Assembly: GCA_012184525.1 (NCBI GenBank)
Contig: WOFQ01000046.1
Coordinates: 1-64,000 of the forward strand
DNA: 64,000 bases
From: Xenoacremonium recifei
Lineage: Eukaryota > Ascomycota > Sordariomycetes > Hypocreales > Nectriaceae
Direction: 5' to 3'
The notes beneath the pieces are model-generated. The model had not been told where the DNA came from. It ran no database searches and worked only from the letters and a program-made list of their open reading frames with translations. Below, piece after piece: positions 34,788 to 45,753 of the stretch; position 1 is the stretch's first letter; every line of letters starts with the position of its first letter. Both the position numbers and the translations under genes were made by a program.

Positions 34788-35372
34788 GTCCACGGTTAAT
34801 GTCAGGCTACAATTTGAAAATACCTTCTTTCAGCGAATCACCAAGTTGGCGTAGAGACTTTTGGCAATGATCAAGTACTTTGCTCTTTTACTAGTTCAGT
34901 TGATCCTCGACAAGAGTATTCACTCAATTACATATCTCTACAAAATTCTCTCTTCCTTCTCCACTAGATAAGCAGAAAACCGAGCTTTTTAGGGACTAGG
35001 TATGTGTGTAAAATTGCTACTTTAGTCGGAATGAATAGGAGAAGAAAAGGTCCTTTTAGAGGTGCTGGCTTGTCAATGATAATGGTGTTTACAAAGTCTT
35101 CTGTCCTCTTTCAGATAATAATCAGGCCAAACCGGATATCTGTGTGGCTAGAATACTGTTGATATCATTATGTCTTAGAGTAGCCTTTGGTATTCGGTTC
35201 AAATTTGAAGCTACGGTCGAGCAACTGAGCGCGACGCTCGAAGATAAGAGCAATTTCAGTTTCTGGATAACTATCTCAACCTTCAAGATAACCCTTCATA
35301 GTGTAGTAGAGAACAATTTCTCATTTGATGAAACCCAAAACCCCCCTTTCCTGTTATCTCGCACGTCACGTC
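34788..35372. other. Convergent intergenic stretch
   Basis: 3' flanks of transporter (+) and alcohol dehydrogenase (-). AT-rich; nothing recognised. Confidence 0.6.
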
Positions 35373-36670
35373 TTAGTCCTTATTGAAGTCTATCACAATT
35401 CGTCCCGCAACTCCACCCCGTCGCAGCTGTTGAACACTTTCGGCCCAGCGTGACCTTCCTCTCACCTCGGAAATCCCTCTTAGCAATCCTCGCTCGGCAT
35501 AATCCAGGCAGGAAGCGGTGTCTTGCATTGTACCTACGAGCGTCCCTACGACATGCAGGTTCTTGAACACAAAGGTACTTGGTTCACTGCCAAGTTGAAC
35601 AGCACCAGAGGGTGGAAGGGCAATGCACATGATCTTTGCCCCGATTCTATTTCCGACGAACTTGAAGCAGTCTAGATGTTCCAACAATTAATATCATTAC
35701 TTAGGATTGGAATGTAGTCGACGAACCTTTATATGCTTGGTACGCAGTTACCAAAACGCCGTGGGCTCCTATCCCGCCAGCTATTTTGATCACCTCCGCA
35801 GGAACATCGGTGATCTGCGTGAAATCGATAAAAGCCTCTGCCCCCATATTGAGACACAAGTTCTTCTTAGCTTCACCACCATCGATCGCAATCGGACGCA
35901 TTCCCATAGCCCTAAAGATATTGTTAGGTCCATCATTCAAGTGTAGATCATCAATTCAACGAGACGGCAGTGATAACATATCTTAAATGCAGACCATGCA
36001 TGGAAAGCGCACTTACTTAGCCAGTTGGATGCCCTGAATGCCCACTCCTCCGCCTCCACCGGGGAAGACGACCCAGTCACCTGGTCTCAACCCAGAGTCG
36101 ACAAGGGCACGATGCATGGTAGATGATGAGCACATTATAGGTCCAGCAATTTCGTCGGGAACTCCGTCAGGGATCCGGGTTGTGTAAGTAGCAGGCGACA
36201 CAATATATTGCTGATAGGTCCCTGGAGACATCAGGCCAGTATAGTTGGCTTTCGTGCAGTAGTTCTCCCGGCCATTCCAACACTGCTCGCAGTTGTGACA
36301 AACATCGAGCAAAGGTTTAATTCCTACGCGGTCACCAACCTTCCAAGTGTCTCCGCATTTCGCTCCCACTTTGACAACAACACCAGCCCCTTCGTGGCCA
36401 GCACATCGAACCCCAAACTCGGACATTTTGGGCATTGTCCAATCGTTCACCATATAGTGGACGTCAGACATGCATAATCCAGTGACGTTGAGCCTGACAA
36501 GAAGTTCATGGTCATCTATATAATTTTAGTCTCCTTGGGTGTCGATCACAAGATTCAGCATAACTCTTACTCGGTTCTGGAACATCAACCTTTTGAACTT
36601 CAATTCTGAAATCTGGACCCTCGTTGACAACAACACCGGCCCATCCCTGCTTGGGAATATCGACAGACAT
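35373..36670 (-). CDS. Zinc alcohol dehydrogenase (ADH1-like MDR)
   Basis: NAD-dependent alcohol/aldehyde interconversion. Exons (minus) 36670-36571, 36515-36017, 35911-35727, 35671-35373 give 360 aa. Catalytic-zinc region GLCMSDVHY and GHEGAGVV, structural zinc in CHNCEQCWNGRENYC, Rossmann loop GGGGGVGIQGIQLAK followed by an acidic Asp in IAIDGG (NAD preference), and GTLVGTMQDTASCLDYAERG near the C terminus as in fungal ADHs. The start is the first in-frame ATG; the open frame extends upstream only with non-ATG codons, so no targeting leader is proposed. It completes region C together with the aldehyde dehydrogenase. Confidence 0.92.
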
Positions 36671-37705
36671 TGTCAAAGTACTGAGAGGCCTCTGGTTACT
36701 TTTTGTGAAGCCACGGAGAAGTCGCAAAGCTACAAAAACTCGGGCCTCCTAGTTTCGTGATGACGGGGGCCGGCCATGAAAATGAAGCAAAACGTGCAAG
36801 AGTTTCCCTTCTTGAGTTGGAGCAGGCCGCTGTCCGCACGCGTTGTCAATAATTTCGTTGGACACCCCCACAAGCATAAGCTCTATCAGTAGTTGTTCCA
36901 GATTCACTAATCAGATCACAAGATCGAAATATGTGCGCTGAGAATTTCTCCTTCAGGAAATTCATGGCGCTTGGGACATTCGGTTTAGGAAATAACCCCA
37001 GAATCTCCTTACCTCCGGACTGCGGGGGCGGGTCAAGTACCGCGTCAGGTAGGAATCCAGCAGAGTACAATATCCGCAGTCACTTACTGTATTAGGATGT
37101 CGAGGATGAGTTAACAGAGGTCGAAGGAATCCACGTCAAGAATCATGGAGAACGCAGATCTTTCCTAGAGGATACTATGAACGCGGTGGCTGGCTTTGGT
37201 AGGCGAAGCAGGGTGAGGAGACGATACAGCTTCTGAAGCGGATCAAGAAATTACCAGTCTTGGACATTCCTCCTGCACGACTGCGTGACTTTCTTTACTT
37301 CCCATGATCACCTTGGTGTTTCTTTTGACTTTATATTTGATTGTGTTTAGTAATTACAATCTAGTGCTCATAACACAGGCCGATTGACAGCTCTGAGTGC
37401 TAGAGCTCCTACAAAACAAACTTCATCTCAGCCGGAATACCGACAGTTACATCACTATAAGTGAAACTAGCCATTTATGCCAACCTTCTTCCAGGGTGAC
37501 TACACCTCAATGAGCTCTGGAAGCTTTATTCACCGGGATCAAAAAGGACCACACTATTCACACGGGATATCCGGGTTTAGATCATGAATGGGCCAAATGT
37601 AAAAGAGAATGCTAGCAAAGGCCGGGCCTATGGGTTTACGTATCTAAGCTACTCGTAACCTACGTCAACAGATCCAGAATTAAATTAAGTATATTCAATA
37701 CTCCT
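36671..37705. other. Intergenic stretch left of the transposon
   Basis: About 1 kb. No gene, tRNA or inverted repeat recognised; AT content rises toward the transposon insertion site. Confidence 0.55.
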
Positions 37706-37713
37706 TTTTAATA
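37706..37713. repeat. Left 8-bp target site duplication
   Basis: TTTTAATA directly abuts the left inverted repeat and is identical to 41059-41066. Confidence 0.85.
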
Positions 37714-37845
37714 GGGAATTGATAGGGGGGCATGACGAATTGATAGGGGGGCATGACGAATTGATAGGGGGGCATGACGAATTGATAGGGGGGCATGACT
37801 CTTACGGGGGCATGAAAATTCTGCATTCTAATTGGTCAAAAAAAA
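37714..37845 (+). repeat. Left terminal inverted repeat, 132 bp, with a 21-bp tandem expansion
   Basis: The first 23 bp (37714-37736) are followed by three perfect 21-bp copies of the same unit (37737-37799), then the 46-bp inner part ending in eight A. The right repeat has the unit once only; 132 minus 63 equals its 69 bp. Confidence 0.9.
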
Positions 37846-38016
37846 CAGTACTTCCCTGCTAAAGGCAGTGAATCGAATTCTTTAACAATTTTACAAATAC
37901 AGTTAGCTTTAGACTATTGCCTCTCACTAGCTTCTGTATTAAGGCTCTAGAACCTCTAGTTTCTATTTCTAGCACTTATAACTGCAGTTCCTAGAGGAAG
38001 CATTCAATTGATATAC

Positions 38017-40638
38017 CTAATCTACCAATTCCCAAACACTTTTCTGTCGACGGATACTAGCCTGTATAATCCGACCACTTGTACGAACCCCAGTTGTCTT
38101 TCCATTTCCTAGATTCCTTGCCTGGCTCCGTGTCTGGCGCTGACTTCCAACCTGCTTTTGGGCCTCTTTGGCTAACGTTGTTTGATTACGGCTCCCTGGG
38201 GGTCTTCCGCGTCGCTGTCTTGGTTGGCTAGTTGACTGTGTATTTGGCTGACTGCTCAGTTGGACAGGCTCTCCTATAGCTAGTTGGGGCGGGAGCAGTT
38301 GGGGAGTGTTCTTTGGTCTCCCGCGAAGGAAAGTAGCAATCTTGGGATCAAGAATCCGACGGTATGGATCGCTCGAAGTGCTCTCCCGTAGTCGCCACCG
38401 AGGATGGATATCCCATTTACCAAAGCTTTCCGAACTTTCAAGTTTAGAGAGAATGGTATGGCAACACGGGATACCATACTCAATTGAGATAGAGCATCTA
38501 TTGGTATTACAGTCGCCGAGAGGGGCAGGCTATGGGTTTCTTCCACTGGGCATTGCCTTCTGCGCTAGGCGGTATTGCTTCTGGATGAGGCTGAGGCCCT
38601 TTGAAGAGACCAATACTCGAAGTTCCCCAAGATATTCAGACTTCGGACCGATATACTCACGGCCAGTAAGTATCTCATCCTGAGCACAGGCTTGGGTAAA
38701 ACGAAGCTCCTGATCGCTCAGCATATCCTGCATAACATCTACCAGTCTGTATAGATGGTTCAGCCCATTCAGGAGATACCCCTTAATATTATTGTTACTG
38801 GACTCAGTCCCAGAAGTAACACGAACACCAAAGTTGCGATATGTCCTGATGTAATAATGCGCCCACTGAGCCCTGACAGGCATGTATGTAGTGTAGAGAT
38901 AGAGAAGGATTGATCGTTGGTCATCGAACTCTTGACAAAGCCTCTTCCAAGCTTTCTCATGCTCTATTTCCGTCTCTGCAAAGACTACTAGCTTCCACAT
39001 ATCTAGAATGCCGCGATAGGTATGTGGAATAAAGCTGCTTGCTGGAGTCCGAATACATGCTTGATCTTCGTTGCTCAATTCGGCATGTATTTGCAGCGTT
39101 GGTTCATCATCTTTATCGCTGCCATCAGATAAACTGCTGCTGCTTTCCTGGCCCTCCTTGACCCATTTCCGCTTTACTTGAAGCATCACATTAGAGTTAA
39201 TATGATGGATACAAAGCTGTTGCTGGATATCCGGGAAGAATTTGTCCAAAGCTGCCTTCATTTGCTTGTCGTAATCTGTAATGATCACATCAGGCTGACG
39301 GATTGAAAATTGATCTAGGAGATCGCGGATACCCTCAGCAAGGAACCTGAACCCCTCAATCCTCTCGTTATTAATAAGGCCGAATGCCCCATTAAAAATA
39401 GAGCTAAGACAAGTTTTTCCAGTGACTTGGAAGAGCGGGAGCTTAAAGCGATTAGTATTATAGGTGTTATCAAAGCTGATAATTTCTGGAAACCGCTTCC
39501 ATATCTGGATACAATAAGGAAATGTCCAAATAAGACCAACAAGTCGGTCTGGCTCATCCTCTGCCCATTTGGCAGCATATGGTATATCGCGATTGTCAAA
39601 GGGCTTGATTAAGGCAGCCGTAGGCGAGTATCTATTGAGCTTCTCTCGATTGATCAAAGCACGGGTATTATAGATATCCCTTTGTGTGAATGTAGAGTCT
39701 GGGAATTGCTCCTGGACTACAGCGCGTACATCTCGAGCCCGGATTCCGACTCGTCGACTTGTCGTCTCAATAGCAGTCCTAATAGGACTGTTAAGACGCC
39801 GATGAGATGGATGTGCAGAAGAGTCAAGACTGGGCCTATGGTTATGCTGATGGTGTTTTAGATCGGTATGTTCTCGTAAGAACCACTTCCCCTCTTCACG
39901 ACCTTCAGCAATTACTTTCCATTGGCAGCCACATTTCCGAGACTTCCGAGTCTGTAAGCCAGCACCTCGACTGGGCCGGGGCTCCCCATACCGATCGCAT
40001 TCGAAGGTATATCGAACGACTCGGCCTTGATATTTATAGCCTTGGCGCCGAGCAATTCCAAACCCGTGATTCTTGGCAAATGTATTGATTCGATCGAAGA
40101 GAGATTGTATAGTCGGCTCGGGATCTCCGGGAATCGGTGGATTCGGTATAGTATCAGGTGCAGGTGATGAGGAAGAGCCATTCGAGGAATTGGATGAGGA
40201 TATTATAAGAGGACTCTGTTGACGAGGCGGCGAGTAAGGCGGGGGGGAATCGGTTGGTGTTGAGATTGCTGACGAGTGAGGGGAATAACCCCATCTCTCC
40301 CGCCACCGACGGACGCGTTCGTATGATCGGGCAAGTTCGAGAGTTAGCCTCCGATCTGTCCCAATGACTTCTCGGACAAGGGCGAGGGCTGAGGTAAACT
40401 GCTGGGCAGGTTGGATATGGGTTGGCGAAGGTGAATGACTAGATCTAGCAGAACTAGATGAAATGGATTGAGGCCAATCAGGTATGGGACCAGGTATAGT
40501 TGTAGTAACATGATCAAAGGAGCCTTCAAAGGGAGGAAAGTCATTCCTTAGAAAGAGCTCGTGGTTATGCTGCATTGTAATAGCAGCTACTGTATTGTAA
40601 TCTAAACTCGGCATATGGGTAAATCGCTGTAGAGGCAT
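38017..40638 (-). pseudogene. MULE transposase with one in-frame TAG
   Basis: Reading frame of 874 codons from the ATG at 40638 to the TAG at 38017-38019. One internal TAG (38530-38532, codon 703) splits it into 702 aa plus a 170-aa tail in the same frame. Residues about 185-270 form a FAR1/GCM-like zinc region (KCGCQWKV, HHQHNH). About 385-490 is the MULE catalytic core: ISFDNTYNTNRFKLPL, IITDYDKQM, CIHHINSNV. The tail beyond the stop holds a SWIM-type finger (IEYGIPCCHTI) and two AT-hook-like RGRP motifs, so it was clearly coding. CAG to TAG is the simplest origin and would suit a C-to-T change. Readthrough or a trimmed but active protein remain possible. A single intron across the stop looks unlikely, since the flanking frame is conserved. 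Confidence 0.8.
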
Positions 40639-40989
40639 TGTGAAGATATTATGTAATGTATCTTCATTGTCAAGTCAATAATAGTCGGAAATGGTACTGC
40701 TACTAGGAGATAAGGAGTTCGAGGTTTCGGGGTTCGATTCGAGGCGCTGACGTTTTCATAACTGCTCTGAGTTGCCTGCAGTTCCTGCCCGGTGGCGGCG
40801 TCTCGTGCTCTGGGACATGATTGCGGTTCGAATACTGGAAATATATATTTATAGGAGGCTCTAGGAACTGTAGTTTGCTGGTATAGAAACTGTAGTTCCT
40901 TGAGGTAAGAAAGTTAAAGGAATAGAAAAAGAGGGGAAAGGGGCAGGTACGAGGAATGTAAGTGGCAGAATTTCAGGCGCCTAACAGAC

Positions 40990-41058
40990 TTTTTTTTGAC
41001 CAATTAGAATGCAGAATTTTCATGCCCCCGTAAGAGTCATGCCCCCCTATCAATTCCC
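40990..41058 (-). repeat. Right terminal inverted repeat, 69 bp
   Basis: Exact reverse complement of the left repeat once the three additional 21-bp units are removed; ends TATCAATTCCC next to the target duplication. Confidence 0.9.
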
Positions 41059-41066
41059 TTTTAATA
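41059..41066. repeat. Right 8-bp target site duplication
   Basis: TTTTAATA, identical to 37706-37713. Confidence 0.85.
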
Positions 41067-41459
41067 ATCATGTAAATTGTAATTATTCGTCATCAATTTA
41101 TACGTCGTAAATATTAATAAATCTCATTCAAGTTTAAGAATTACTTTTAATAAATATTTAGGCAATGTTACATCAGAAACATAACAGATGCAGTTGACAG
41201 AAAGGCGGGAAAGCATCACACTTCCAACACCTATGCTTGCCTGAGCCGGCCACAGACTACGGGATAGTTTTATTGACATATAGTGTGCTTATTAAAATTG
41301 GAGCTGCTTTGTGTGAGTCTACAATTTATTGTATGTGGCTCTTTAAGAAACAAAACAGTCATTGCAAACTCAGCCGTACTTCCTCCCAAGCTCTCGGGCA
41401 TCAACCTTTTGTCAACACGAAGCTCGAAAATATCCGATTACTCCGCGTCCGCCACCACC
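41067..41459. other. AT-rich intergenic stretch
   Basis: 3' flank of the Cys-rich gene, next to the transposon. Nothing recognised. Confidence 0.55.
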
Positions 41460-42564
41460 TCAAACCGTGCCAGAGCAATCCATTTTGTTACAGCACTGGT
41501 CGCCGTTGGCCCAAATGCAGTTATTCGCATCATCCTTAATGTCGCACGGGACCTCAGTCAGCTCGAAGGGCACACACATCTGAGGATCCTGCGAGTAGAA
41601 GGTCATGGCAGGGGTTTCAGCAGGGCAAGCCGGGCCAACGCCATACTGGAATCCACCGAGGCAGTACTTGCCGCATGGCCACTTGCTCAACGAGAATTGT
41701 CCAGCACTGGCAAAGGTGGGAGTCCGACCAATATGGACCCCGTTTTGAGCGTTGTTCAGCCATTGGCCATTGTTCGCCCCCGTTCCAACATCACCATACA
41801 CATCCTTGATGTAGACCTTGCTGGAAGGGTTCACCGCTTGACCAGAGGTGCATTCCTCGTCTAGGCAAAGCTTGAACTTTCCATATCGCTGAAGCATGCT
41901 CTCCGGAGCGGCATAGTAAACCCCGTCGCTGTGGAGGCCAAGCCGGTTACCCGTTTCACTAGTGAAAGTGTAACATTGGCCTAAATTCAAGGGCAATCAG
42001 CTAGGGAGCTCCATTTCCTGGGTCCAACTCGGTCAAAATAAGATCTCAACACTTACCAGATTGCAGCCCTGAGCTACAGTCAACTTCAGGCTTCTTCTTG
42101 CAGGTTCCATCGCCGGCATCGACGGTACCGTCAGGGCAGACACACTTTCCATCCACCAGCTGCTTGCCGTTCTGGCATACCTGCTTGCACACTTTGCCGT
42201 CAAAGGAGTAGCCAGTAGGACAACAGTGATATCCAGTTTCTGCGGAGCCAGCGAGATCATGTCCCGTGGCGCAGCAATCGAATGCGGTATCAGGTCCGCC
42301 GAGAAGACTCTGTCCTTCACGACAGCATGCGAAATACTTTTCGTCAGAACTCAGAGTTGGTCTTGTCCCTGCTGCAGCACAGGTCTTGGTGATCATACAC
42401 TGCAAGTCCGGATCGCAGTCAGGGTCAGAATACTCGATTTTGTTACCAGTGATCTTTGCGTCTGGCCCGACTTCAAAAGTTATGATATTCTTCCTGTAAA
42501 CTTTGGCTTCAAGGGAAGATGCCTGAAGAAGCAGGGCAAGGAGGCTGAGTTGAAGCGTCTTCAT
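41460..42564 (-). CDS. Cysteine-rich secreted protein, function unknown
   Basis: Exons (minus) 42564-42057 and 41980-41460 (76-nt intron) give 342 aa. An N-terminal signal peptide is visible (MKTLQLSLLALLLQASSLEA). Residues about 75-130 carry three CC-x2-G units (CCREG, CCATG, CCPTG) at roughly 18-residue spacing. A C-x3-C..C-x-C stretch with CVCPDGTVDAGDGTC follows, resembling EGF-like or chitin-binding spacing without matching either clearly. The second half has PCGKYCLGGFQYG and ends in a Cys-rich CC/C cluster. The even number of paired cysteines and lack of membrane spans suggest a disulfide-rich extracellular or wall protein. No enzyme motif is visible and I do not recognise a named family. 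Confidence 0.82.
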
Positions 42565-44567
42565 GATGGTTGGTATTATAGATGCGCGAGTGAGATTTGG
42601 GTTGATTATAAGAGTTTGATGGCGAGATGGGAATTTGGAACCTATTGAAGCACCTTTAAGCTTCCTTTTATCTTCCCCAGGAGGTCTTGGAAAACATGTC
42701 AAACTGCTGTGGTAGTCGATGACTTGACAACTGATCCACAGCTCAGCTTCGCAGTTTCGAGAGACCTTCCCCATCTTGTAAGAAATGGTTTCGCCGTGGC
42801 CCGATTCTGAAACAAAAGTATATCATATATGCCGACCTGGGCGTAGATCTGTGACTGCGATGGCTGGATGAGGATTGATCACCTACTAGAATGCTGCTGA
42901 TCTCGGATTCCCATTCGTGGCTTACTAGAGTAAGTCGAGAGCCCTAATGCCAATGACAGGTCAGCGCACAGGCAATATTTCGCAGTTTGGATTTAGAACG
43001 AGCCCGGCCAGAATCAATTAATTGTTTTCGAACCACCTCACGACCCCGTACTATAAAGCCTCCCTAGTTCTGCTTTTGGCTGCCTATTATTCTACGTTAT
43101 TCCTAGACCTAACATATTCTCGGTAGTGGCTAAGTTACTAGAGAAGGGATGTATTTACGTGTCACTTGGCCAACTTGACAAAAAAGCAAGGCAAATAGTA
43201 TGTGTACCAGGATTAAGTGTCGGATTGTATCCTCCTAGTAGTAGTGCCTATGTACTGCCGGGGGGTCGGGAACTTTTTCTTGGCTAAAAGACTATTGTCC
43301 CCGTATCTGCACGTTTCAGTTGACGGTCCATCATGTCGCATCTCAGCTACTGATCTATGTCCGCATTGAGAAGTAGTTCCACCTACTTCAGAAATGAGTG
43401 ATCCCAATCCGGTCATATTTTAGTCATTCAGCCAGAAAATTTGACATTCAAAGGCTCTAATTTCATGATTGATGGTTAATCTTTGTACTTGTTTACGTTT
43501 TTTTATCAGACCTCGGGAGTGAGACATGATGATCCTGTACACAACGAAGAGTCTTGATCAACACAACTTGAGGGCGAGACAGGGGAGTCGGCACTTCCCA
43601 GGCTTTCCTCGGTTCATCAGAGCGCAATTCCAAGGGCATGCTTGTCCTCCTCGCTTAGACGAACGTGTTTTCAAGGCCCCGCCAATATTTCCCTTGATCC
43701 TGTAAATTCTTTCGCATGTGAAATCACAACATCCATCCTCCTGTTGCATTCACTGCAGAACTTGAGACTGAAAATTGAATAATATCTCTGCCCTAGCTAC
43801 TCCGTACATTCTATAAGTAAGCAGTGTGTCGGCTATGTGGTGTATTCATATGGCTTTAGCTTTCACAAGTCTAAGCGCTTTAATCTTTGGTTTTCGGAGA
43901 TGACGGCATCATAGCATCCATCCACCTTGATAATCCTAACCATAGCTTGCCAATCACGGCCAATTATTTGACAGAATGGAGTCTATTGGTCAGCGCTGAA
44001 ATTTTCAGCTTTGACTTTGTGCAGGGATCATCAGCTTAGTTGTTTGTTTCGGCCAAATCCAATGAGGGCGCACGGCAGGCAGCGGCTGCTTTTTCAGCAC
44101 GACGAATGTCAGCCCAAGCTTCGTACGGTCTCTCGGATAGGTGCCGGCTGACGGATGGGGCTACGGGGCATGCCAACTTGCGAGACATCGTGGACAAGGA
44201 CATGATTTCCATATTTTAGTAACGAAAACTGATAATGTGAATTTGTCAATCACTTTTGTGGGGATATTATCCGTCCGGAAAATAAAAGGGAGAATAGGAA
44301 AGAACAACATTTTGCAATAGGATGGGATGGTAGTTCCTGATGGCCTCACTCATGGTCATACTCCATAAATATCTTGCTATCCAGGGGTGGAACACCAATG
44401 TATAGACTAAAGCACTCTTCCCTTGCAATGGTAGAGAATCGGTTTCAACTTCTCAATTATTGATCGCTGAAAGTCCAATTTGAAAGACGAAACTTTCGGG
44501 GCTGCTACAAATTCCACGTTTTCTTGGTAAGAGAAATTGTCACACTGCTATCGTTTCTCAAATCTGT

Positions 44568-44843
44568 CTAATCAAAGGTACAAGCATTCGCCTGAGACTT
44601 TTGTTTCAATCTCGCCCAGAGTGTCTCATTCAGCATGGTAGCTGAGCCCTTCCTTCTTGGCTGCCGGGTCGCCTTTAAGGGCATCCTTCTGATCAGCGAC
44701 TGACTTAGGTCTTTGATCTCAAAGCAATTAAACAGGTGGAAGGACTTTGACTTAGTGCGGAGAACAAATCCCCTGTCCTTGAAGACATTCACATACTGTG
44801 CGACTGTGGAGATACAATATTCTCGGCTGTCTTGATAGCTTTA
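44568..44843 (-). pseudogene. Orphan exon-like open frame, possible gene relic
   Basis: About 91 codons open without an initiating ATG at the 5' end (an internal ATG lies at 44792). Composition is balanced, with FHLFNCFEIKDLSQS and RRMPLKATRQPRRKG stretches that look like real protein. No upstream exon could be assembled. Could be the last exon of a decayed gene, or chance. Confidence 0.22.
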
Positions 44844-45283
44844 TTATATTTTAGTTCAGTGGATGTACATGTTATGAAATTTAATGTACGTATTCTGGTA
44901 CTCAGTCGAACTCGCCTTCACTGCATTACTAGGTAAGACTGACGATTATTCTATTTTAATTCTAGCATTTCATATGAAATCTCCGGCTGGGATGCGACCT
45001 TATCACGGAGAAGTACTCTTTGTGGTGAGTCAGATGCAGTATCCCCTATGGCTGTCATTGTACGCCATACAAAGGCAAAGTTTCTTGAGACAAACGAATT
45101 GACCACTCAACGAGTTTAATTTCGACTCAACAATTCACTTTGTATTGCGGGCTCCAGATACATGGCATATACCAATAGGCGTACAATCATGTCCCCCTGG
45201 TGAAATGTATACCAGCTACCCAGCCTAGTCCGATGAAGGACTCTGGAGATTCCTTTTCAGATCCACTCAAAGATCTCCTTTGT

Positions 45284-45309
45284 AAAATAATAATAGCAAT
45301 AATAATAAG
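45284..45309 (+). repeat. AAT-type microsatellite
   Basis: AATAATAATAGCAATAATAATAA-like tract in the intergenic region. Confidence 0.8.
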
Positions 45310-45580
45310 GCAGATTTCGAACAACTTTTAAGAATGGCTGGGTCGTTATTGAAATGAAAGGGCGACAAGGGCTCCCGAAACCTCATCGGTTGATATGGAA
45401 AAGCGCAATGCTTTCGACAAAGAAAAACTCTAAGTAGCTAAATCATGGAAAGAACTTTTCTTAGGGTGTCTTTTTTAAACGAACAATCAGAGATATTTTG
45501 TCCCCATATCGGACTTGGATTATCAGTGAGATGCCTGTCTGCGACGGCCGATACGCATGTGAAGCGGACTAATTAGTCCA

Positions 45581-45606
45581 GCGGCCAACTTGCTTATCGC
45601 GGCCAA
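45581..45606 (+). promoter_or_regulatory. Two GCGGCCAA sites upstream of the hydantoinase-like gene
   Basis: GCGGCCAA at 45581-45588 and 45599-45606, same orientation, 18 bp apart, 148-173 bp before the ATG. The same octamer occurs in all other promoter regions of region D. Confidence 0.65.
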
Positions 45607-45753
45607 CTTTAGCAGCCCATGCCCAATCTGAGAGTAATGCGGAGGTCTTGGAAATCGATGCTTAATGCCTCAGAATGATACAGAGCCTGGTTCAAAGGGA
45701 AGAAGCCGGTCATCACACGGGGCAAAAGTCCTCTGCTCTACGTGTTCGAAAAG

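Larger units (their letters stand above)
37714..41058 (-). mobile_element. MULE-type DNA transposon, 3345 bp, structurally complete
   Basis: Bounded by terminal inverted repeats starting GGGAATTGATAGGGGGG and by an 8-bp TTTTAATA duplication. It contains one transposase gene on the minus strand. With the extra subunits removed, left and right repeats are identical over 69 bp, so insertion or gene conversion was recent. The 8-bp duplication is at the short end for Mutator-like elements (8-11 bp). It inserted into AT-rich intergenic DNA between the alcohol dehydrogenase and the Cys-rich gene. The single TAG in the transposase means the copy may not be autonomous. Confidence 0.9.
42565..45753. 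other. 3.2-kb stretch without a convincing gene
   Basis: Small open frames only. The most protein-like is on the minus strand, 44568 to about 44843: no ATG at its open start, and a plausible last exon or relic. A 15-bp near-palindrome GCTGAAATTTTCAGC lies near 43993. The right end carries the hydantoinase-like promoter with two GCGGCCAA sites. Confidence 0.55.

Noticed and set aside
37714..37799. Short tandem repeats considered as a CRISPR-like array
   Set aside because: The 21-bp units are contiguous without spacers and lie inside a transposon end; fungi do not carry CRISPR.
41283..41864. 193-codon plus-strand frame
   Set aside because: Antisense to the Cys-rich gene, whose signal peptide and cysteine pattern are clearly the coding strand.
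43993..44007. Palindrome GCTGAAATTTTCAGC
   Set aside because: Short and isolated; AT-rich near-palindromes of this size are expected by chance.
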